Shown: positions 58,389 through 64,000 of the stretch, piece by piece | How positions within the stretch are numbered: position 1 is the stretch's first letter | Layout of the letters: each line of letters starts with the position of its first letter | Assembly: GCA_963844805.1 (NCBI GenBank) | Contig: CAWJPU010000004.1 | Span: 1 to 64,000 of the forward strand | Length of the DNA stretch: 64,000 bases | Direction: 5' to 3' | Source: JACCZR01 sp963844805 | GTDB taxonomy: Bacteria; Actinomycetota; Thermoleophilia; Solirubrobacterales; Thermoleophilaceae | Made by a program: the position numbers and the translations under genes | Notes under the pieces: model-generated | Databases searched by the model: none | What the model was told of the DNA's origin: nothing | The model's input: only the letters and a program-made list of their open reading frames with translations

Positions 58389-59726
58389 GTGCCCGAGGCC
58401 GTCTCCATGGACAAAATCGTCGCTCTTTGCAAGCGCCGCGGCTTCATCTTCCAGAGCTCGGAGATCTACGGCGGCATGGCCTCGGTCTACGACTACGGCC
58501 ATTACGGAGTGCTGCTGAAGGGCAACGTGAAGTCCGAGTGGTGGCGCACCGTGCTCCAGGAGCGCGACGACATGGTCGCCCTCGACGCCGCGATCCTCAT
58601 GCACCCCCGCACCTGGGAGGCCAGCGGCCACCTGGAGGGGTTCACCGACCCCCTGGTCCAGTGCCTGGGCGAGTGCAAGAAGCGCTGGCGTGAGGACCAC
58701 CTCCAGCCCGGCGAGCGCAAGTGCCCGGAGTGCGGCGGCGAGCTGTCCGAGGCGCGCCAGTTCAACCTGATGTTCGAGACCCACGTGGGGCCCGTGAAGG
58801 ACGAGGGCTCGGTGGTCTACCTGAGGCCCGAGACCGCCCAGGGCATCTTCGTGAACTTCAAGAACGTCCTGCAGTTCGCGCGAAAGAAGCCGCCGTTCGG
58901 CATCGCTCAGGTGGGCAAGGCGTTCCGCAACGAGATCACCACCCAGAGCTTCATCTTCCGGACGTACGAGTTCGAGCAGATGGAGATCGAGTTCTTCGTC
59001 CCCCCGGCTGAGGCCGAGGCCTGGCACCGGCGCTGGATGGAGGACCGAATGCGCTGGTACACCGACCTGGGCATCCGGTCCGACCACCTGCAGCTGCGCC
59101 CGCACGGCGCCGACGAGCTCTCCCACTACTCGAGCGCCACGAGCGACATCGAGTACCTGTTCCCGATGGGCTGGTCCGAGCTCGAGGGGATCGCCAACCG
59201 CGGCGACTTCGACCTCACCCAGCACGCCAGGTACAGCGGCGAGAAGATGGAGTACGTCGACCCCGGCACCGGCGACCGCTACGTCCCGCACGTGATCGAG
59301 CCCTCGGCCGGCGCCGACCGGGGGATGCTGGCCTTCATGGTCGACGCCTACGACGAGGAGGAGGTCGAGGGCCGCGAGCGGGTGGTGCTCCGCCTCCACC
59401 CCCGGCTGGCGCCGGTCAAGGCCGCGGTGCTGCCGCTGGTCAACAAGGACGGCCAGCCCGAGAAGGCCCGCGCGATCTACGAGGAGCTGCGCACCCGGAT
59501 ACCCGTCGAGTTCGACACCGGCGGCTCGATCGGCAAGCGCTATCGGCGCCAGGACGAGATCGGGACGCCGTGGGGCGTGACCGTCGACCACCAGACGATG
59601 GAGGACGACACCGTCACCCTGCGCGACCGCGACTCGCTGGACCAGACCCGCATCCCGATCGCGCAGCTCACGGCCGAGCTGGAGAGCCGCCTACACGAGC
59701 CCTGGAGCAGTCCGAAGCTGACCTAA
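58389..59726 (+). CDS. glyQS: Glycyl-tRNA synthetase (class II, dimeric type)
   Basis: 445 residues, uninterrupted. N-terminal VALCKRRGFIFQSSEIYGGM; zinc-like CLGECKKRWREDHL ... KCPECGGEL; class II motif 2 region RPETAQGIFVNFKNVLQFAR; EFEQMEIEFFVPP; motif 3-containing C-terminal EPSAGADRGMLAF and the anticodon-binding domain RRQDEIGTPWGVTVDHQTM. Single-chain alpha2 enzyme, as in other actinobacteria. Start is GTG 58389 or ATG 58407; the first is closer to the usual N-terminal length. Confidence 0.95.
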   Translation: MPEAVSMDKIVALCKRRGFIFQSSEIYGGMASVYDYGHYGVLLKGNVKSEWWRTVLQERDDMVALDAAILMHPRTWEASGHLEGFTDPLVQCLGECKKRWREDHLQPGERKCPECGGELSEARQFNLMFETHVGPVKDEGSVVYLRPETAQGIFVNFKNVLQFARKKPPFGIAQVGKAFRNEITTQSFIFRTYEFEQMEIEFFVPPAEAEAWHRRWMEDRMRWYTDLGIRSDHLQLRPHGADELSHYSSATSDIEYLFPMGWSELEGIANRGDFDLTQHARYSGEKMEYVDPGTGDRYVPHVIEPSAGADRGMLAFMVDAYDEEEVEGRERVVLRLHPRLAPVKAAVLPLVNKDGQPEKARAIYEELRTRIPVEFDTGGSIGKRYRRQDEIGTPWGVTVDHQTMEDDTVTLRDRDSLDQTRIPIAQLTAELESRLHEPWSSPKLT

Positions 59727-59735
59727 AATGGCTGC

Positions 59736-60576
59736 ATGCAGCCGCTGTTCGAGCACCGGCTGGAGCTCGCGGGGTACAGGACACGCGCGCTGGAGCTCGA
59801 GGGCGAGGGGCCGCCGCTGCTGCTGCTCCACGGCTGGGCCGACAGCGCCGACACCTGGAGGCTGCTGCTCGACCGGCTCGGCCGCGAGGGTCGGGCCGCC
59901 CTGGCGCTCGACATGCCCGGCTTCGGCACCGCCGACACGCTCGGCGACGGGCCCATCCTCGAGCAGCTCGACGCGTTCGTGGACGCCGCGCTGGCGCACA
60001 CCGGCGAGGGCGCGATAGCGGTAGGCAACTCGCTCGGCGGCTGCGCCGCTCTGCGGGCGGCCGAGCGCCACCGGCTCGGCGGCGTGGTGGCCGTCGCCCC
60101 CGCGGGCCTCGACATGGCCCGCTGGTTCGTGCTCGTGCGGCGCGACCCGCTCGTGCGCAACCTGCTCGCCTCTCCTCTGCCCGTCCCCAACGCCGTGACC
60201 CGCCGGGTGGTCGCCGGGGTCTACAGCCGGCTGGCCTTCCACCGGCCCTCCAGGGTCGACCCGCGCGTGGTCCAGACCTTCGCCGGCCACCTGGAGAGCC
60301 GCTCCACCGCGGCGCGGGTGGTGCGCAGCGCCCGCCGGCTGCTGCCCGAGCTCGACGACTGCTTCGAGTTCGAGCGAATCTCGCTGCCCGGTGCTGCTGG
60401 TGTGGGGCAGACAGGACCTGCTCGTGTTCCAGTCGGGCGCCGAGCGCGTGCTGGACGCCGTGACCGGCTCGCGCCTCGAGGTCATCGAGGAGTGCGGCCA
60501 CTGCCCGCAGCTGGAGCGCCCGGATCGGCTCGGCGACCTGCTCCTAGACTTCTCGCGATCGCCCGCCTCGCTCTAG
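59736..60576 (+). CDS. Alpha/beta hydrolase, frameshifted
   Basis: About 280 residues. LLLLHGWADSADTW (oxyanion), nucleophile Ser in VGNSLGGCAALRAAE, Asp in VWGRQDLLVF and His in EECGHCPQLERP. Frameshift near 60395. It begins 9 bp after glyQS and ends in the start region of the PHA-synthase-like gene, suggesting one transcription unit. Probably an esterase-like enzyme; substrate unknown. Confidence 0.83.
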
Positions 60577-61692
60577 ACACCCTCGTCGACTCGGCCGCCA
60601 ACGGCTACGACATGCTCGTCGGAGGCGGCCTGGCCGAGCTCTCCCCGACCCCGAAGTCGATCATCGACGAGGGGCCGCAGCGCACGGTCTACCGCTACCG
60701 CCCGGCCCGCGGAGGGCCGCAGCGCCGCTCGCCGGTGCTGCTGGTGCCGCCGCTCGCCGCGCCGGCCAGCTGCTTCGACCTGCGCCGCGGCTGCAGCGTC
60801 GCCGAGCACCTGGTCGCCCGCGGGCACCCCACCTACCTGGTCGACTACGGGCCCATCTCCTTCTCCGACCGCGCGCTGGGGCTCGAGCACTGGGTCGAGG
60901 ACGTCATCCCCAAGGCCGTCGAGGTCGCGTCGGAGGACGCCGGCGGGGCGCCGGTGCAGCCGCTTGGCTGGTGCCTGGGCGGGATCCTGACTCTGCTGGC
61001 GGTGGCCGGCGACCAGAAGCTGCCGGTCTCCTCGGTGGCCATGGTGGCCAGCCCGTTCGACTTCGCCCAGGTGCGGATGTTCGCCCCGATCCGCCGGCTG
61101 TCGCAGCTCACGGGTGGCGCCCTGGTCTCCGCGCTCTACAAGGGCCTGGGCGGCGCCCCCGCCCCGCTGGTCTCGCTCGGCTTCCGGCTCACGGCGATCG
61201 ACCGCTACCTGACCAAGCCGCTGTTCCTGGCCCAGAACCTCGGCGACCGCGACACGCTCGCCCACGCCGAGGCGGTCGACGACTACATGGCCCACATGCT
61301 CGCCTACCCCGGCCGCACCTTCGGCCAGCTCTACCACGCCTTCTTCCGCGTCAACGAGCTGGCCGGCGGCAAGGTCCAGCTCGTCCGATCAGGAGATCGA
61401 CCTGGGCGCCGTCCGCCAGCCCGTCCTGAGCGTGGCCGGCGCCGCCGACGTGCTGGCCCCCCGAGCCGCGGTCCGCCACATCGCCGACCTGCTGCCCAAC
61501 GCCGAGCAGGTCACCCTGCGCGACGCGCCCGGGGGCCACCTGGGCGTGCTCACCGGGCGCTCGGCCCGCCGGACCACCTGGCCCGAGATCGACGAGTTCC
61601 TCGCGGCCAACGACGCGGTCGAGCTGAAGCCCAAGGGCAGGCGCCGCGCGGCCGCCTCAGCGCGGGAGCGGGTAGCCGCGCAGCCGGCCTAG
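60558..61692 (+). CDS. PhaC-like polyhydroxyalkanoate synthase family protein, frameshifted
   Basis: About 375 residues. PHA-synthase-like alpha/beta hydrolase with nucleophile Cys in PLGWCLGGILTLLA (G-x-C-x-G instead of Ser), the PRxSF-like region GPISFSDRALGLEHWVEDV, catalytic Asp region GAADVLAPRAAV and His in PGGHLGVLTGRS. Length fits class III/IV PhaC. Frameshift near 61385. No ATG, GTG or TTG occurs at the conserved N-terminus (ARLALDTLVDSAANGYDML): an in-frame ATC at 60558 is closest and the first ATG is at 60612. No phaE/phaR or phaA/phaB genes are nearby, so polymer synthesis is not assured. Confidence 0.75.
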
Positions 61693-62088
61693 AGGGCAGG
61701 CCAACTCGGCCACGATCTTCGGGTCCGCGCCCGCGGCCTGGGGATCCAGCCAGCGCCAGCGAGCGCCGTCCAGCATCTCGGTGCGCCCGTCGGCCTGGTG
61801 GTCCTGGACCGACTCGACACGAAGCTCGACCCCCACCACCGGCGCCACCTCGAGCGGGTCGCGAACGACGGTCGCCGTGCCGTGGGCGGTGAAGGCGAGG
61901 TCGGTCCCAAGGAGGCACAGCGCCACCCGCGGATCGCTCCGCAGGCGCTCGAGCGTGTCGCGCCCGCGGCCGAGCGCGAAGGCGAGCCGGTCGTCGGCCA
62001 GCCGCACGGCGGTGGACACCGGGATGGCGTGCGGACCGGCCACGCACAGCACGGCGGGCGTGCCCTGCCGCCAGACCGGGAGCGTCAG
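61657..62088 (-). CDS. Pyridoxamine 5'-phosphate oxidase-fold flavin protein
   Basis: About 143 residues, a small PPOX/FMN split-barrel protein (PVWRQGTPAVLCVAGPHAIP, LADDRLAFALGRGRDTLERL, RSDPRVALCLLGTDLAFTAH). Members bind FMN, F420, heme or biliverdin. It starts at about 62088, overlapping the MMPL stop, with CTG as the only codon in the expected start position, and its 3' end overlaps the convergent phaC-like gene by 36 bp. Coupled to the MMPL gene upstream. Confidence 0.68.
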   Translation of the reverse strand: MTLPVWRQGTPAVLCVAGPHAIPVSTAVRLADDRLAFALGRGRDTLERLRSDPRVALCLLGTDLAFTAHGTATVVRDPLEVAPVVGVELRVESVQDHQADGRTEMLDGARWRWLDPQAAGADPKIVAELACPLGRLRGYPLPR

Positions 62089-64000
62089 GCGGGCGACCCC
62101 TCGAAGTCCGTGTGGGGCAGCACCCGTGCCAGCGGCCGCGGCACCCACCAGTTCCACTTGCCCATCAGCTCCATCGTGGCGGGTACGAGCACCAGGCGCA
62201 CCAGGGTCGCGTCGAGGGCGATGGCCACGGCGAGCCCGAGGCCGATCTCCTTGATCGACGGCACGCCGGTGCCGGCGAAGACCGCGAACACGGCGACCAT
62301 GATCAGCGCCGCGCTGGAGATGGTGGCCGCGCTGGCCCGCAGGCCCTGCGCCACCGCGAGCTTGTTGTCGCCGGTGGCCTCGTAGCGCTCGCGGATCCGC
62401 GTGAGGAGGAAGACCTCGTAGTCCATGGAGAGGCCGAACACGATCGCCAGCAGGAACGGCGGCGTGATCGTGTTGATGTAGCCCAGGGACTCGAAGCCCA
62501 GGAAGCCGTCGATCCAGCCGTACTGGAAGATCGCCACGAGGATCCCGTAGGCGGCGCCCACCGAGAGGAGGTTCATCACCACGGCCTTCAGCGGCAGCAG
62601 CACCGAGCGCAGCAGCAGGAACAGGACCAGGTAGGAGAACAGCAGCACGAACAGGGCGATCTTCCACATCGAGCCCGAGACCAGGTCCTTGAAGTCCTCG
62701 ACGCTGGCGGTCGCCCCGCCCACCTGGACGTCGGCTCCGGACGCGCGCAGGCGGTCGACCAGCGCGCGCGCCTGCGGGCTCTCGGGGTCGTGGCGGGGCG
62801 CGGCGGAGAACAGCACCTTGCGGCCGTCCTTGGACACGACGGGGCCGGTCACCCGGGCCACCTCGCCGTCGTCGCGCAGCCGCGCGCCGACCGCCCGCGC
62901 GTCGCCGCGCTCGGCCACCACCTGCGTCGGCCCGGCCGAGCCGGCGCCCAGGCTCTTGGCCGCCAGCTCGGCGCCCACGCGGGTCTCGTTGCCCTCGGGG
63001 AACTGGCGAAGGGCGCCGTCGCCGAACTCGAGCGACAGGGCGGGGATGGCGAGCACCAGCAGCACCGCCGCGCTGGCGATGGCGGCCACCGCCGGCCGCC
63101 GCGTGACCCGCTCGGTCCAGCGCGTCCAGAAGTCCGGCTTTACGTCGCGGGTGGACCCGGGGCGCCGGCGCCGCCAGCGCAGCGAGCGGAACACCAGGCC
63201 GGTGACGGTGGCGATACGCCCGCGCGCGTAGGCGCGCTTGCCCAGCAGGCGGATCAGCACGGGCAGCAGCGTGACCGCCGCGAGGATCGAGACGGCCACC
63301 ACCACGATGGCGCCCATGGCCATCGAGCGGATCGTCGTGGAGTCCACGAGGAAGAGGCCGGCCAGCGAGACCATCACCGTCACGCCGGAGAAGGCGACCG
63401 CCAGGCCGGAGGTGCGCAGCGCGATCGACCGCGCCTGCTCGGGCTCGCGGCCGGCGCGCACCTCCTCGCGGTAGCGGGCGAGGATGAACAGCGAGTAGTC
63501 CACCGCGACGCCGATGCCGATCATCGAGGCGACGTTGGTCACGAACACCGACATGTCGGTGGCCTGGGAGAGGAAGAAGATGGCCGCGCCGGTGATGCCC
63601 ACGCTGGCGAAGCCGAGCGCCAGCGGCAGGGCCGCGGCGGCCAGCGAGCCGAAGACGGCCAGCAGGATCAGCAGGACGATCGGGAAGCCGGTGGTCTCGG
63701 CGGCCTCGAGGTCCTCCTTGCTGAGCTCCTGCATGCCGGCCCACAGCGCCTGCTGGCCGACGAGGTAGGTCTGCACGCCGTCCCGGACACCGGCCCCCGC
63801 GCCGACCTCCTCGCGCATGTCCACGGCGAGGTCGGAGAGGTCGTCCTGCGAGCCCTTGACGTCGAGCGGCACCACCACGATCGGGCTGCGGCCGGCCTGG
63901 CGCTTGGCCTGCGCGGCCACCGGGCCGGCCAGCTCGGCGTGGTCGAGGCGGTCCGCGGCGCGGCCGACGCGGTCTACGCCGGCGCGGACGTCGGCGGTGC
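62085..64000 (-). CDS. MMPL/RND-type membrane exporter, 5' end beyond the window
   Basis: At least 635 residues, open to the window edge, so the N-terminal part is missing. Helices ending in VDYSLFILARYREEV and MDYEVFLLTRIRERYEATGD are the paired GXXXDY-type motifs of MMPL proteins, in which the Asp and Tyr residues couple proton flow. The soluble porter-like domain contains VAERGDARAVGARLRDDGEV. C-terminal EGSPA at the stop. The second repeat (from about residue 320) mirrors the first. In actinobacteria MMPL proteins export lipids and glycolipids, or drugs; the substrate is unknown. Confidence 0.88.
   Translation of the reverse strand, partial: TADVRAGVDRVGRAADRLDHAELAGPVAAQAKRQAGRSPIVVVPLDVKGSQDDLSDLAVDMREEVGAGAGVRDGVQTYLVGQQALWAGMQELSKEDLEAAETTGFPIVLLILLAVFGSLAAAALPLALGFASVGITGAAIFFLSQATDMSVFVTNVASMIGIGVAVDYSLFILARYREEVRAGREPEQARSIALRTSGLAVAFSGVTVMVSLAGLFLVDSTTIRSMAMGAIVVVAVSILAAVTLLPVLIRLLGKRAYARGRIATVTGLVFRSLRWRRRRPGSTRDVKPDFWTRWTERVTRRPAVAAIASAAVLLVLAIPALSLEFGDGALRQFPEGNETRVGAELAAKSLGAGSAGPTQVVAERGDARAVGARLRDDGEVARVTGPVVSKDGRKVLFSAAPRHDPESPQARALVDRLRASGADVQVGGATASVEDFKDLVSGSMWKIALFVLLFSYLVLFLLLRSVLLPLKAVVMNLLSVGAAYGILVAIFQYGWIDGFLGFESLGYINTITPPFLLAIVFGLSMDYEVFLLTRIRERYEATGDNKLAVAQGLRASAATISSAALIMVAVFAVFAGTGVPSIKEIGLGLAVAIALDATLVRLVLVPATMELMGKWNWWVPRPLARVLPHTDFEGSPA

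Overview
The window is GC-rich bacterial DNA with the gene content of an actinobacterium. It has a six-gene MCE operon, a LytR-CpsA-Psr enzyme, a class III adenylate cyclase, a glutamate-cysteine-ligase-like enzyme, an R2-like oxidase and a fused ECF sigma factor. CsrA, a DUF2090 aldolase-like protein, DUF4235 and a UPF0104-type membrane protein point to the Thermoleophilia/Solirubrobacterales branch; that placement is inference from gene content only. Many housekeeping genes that should be intact (mfd, glmU, metG, rsmA, ispE, tatD, pth) are each broken into two or more reading frames, while eno, prs, rplY and glyQS are clean. The simplest explanation is single-base indel errors in the assembly, so the genes below are described across the breaks.

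Layout. 1-4.1 kb: RraA-like protein, a DipZ-like thioredoxin-fold protein and two tandem epoxide hydrolases. 4.5-7.6 kb: a decayed integrative element in the initiator tRNA gene, bounded by a 44-bp direct repeat and carrying two DUF2294 genes and the C-terminal end of a tyrosine integrase. 7.8-16.8 kb: a cNMP-binding/flavin oxidoreductase, MFS transporter, exopolyphosphatase, a candidate structured RNA with its own promoter and terminator, a flippase-like membrane protein, a TPP enzyme and a membrane adenylate cyclase. 16.8-26 kb: six consecutive MCE genes. 26-36 kb: tRNA-Leu, sigma factor with fused anti-sigma-like tail, CsaA-like protein, R2lox, dienelactone hydrolase, catalytically dead rhomboid, GCS2-type ligase, DUF2090 protein, CsrA.

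36-47 kb is a long minus-strand housekeeping cluster read glmU-prs-rplY-pth-mfd-ppiC-mazG-eno-ftsB. After tRNA-Gln, 47-57 kb holds a hydrolase/monooxygenase pair, a PucR/CdaR-type regulator and a second housekeeping run read ROK kinase-rsmI, then M23 peptidase, then metG-tatD-rsmA-ispE (cell wall, rRNA methylation, tRNA charging, isoprenoids). 56.9-64 kb: LCP protein, FmdB-type zinc ribbon, glyQS, an alpha/beta hydrolase, a PHA-synthase-like protein, a flavin-binding PPOX protein and an MMPL exporter cut by the window edge. No CRISPR array, rRNA operon or recognisable anti-phage system was seen.
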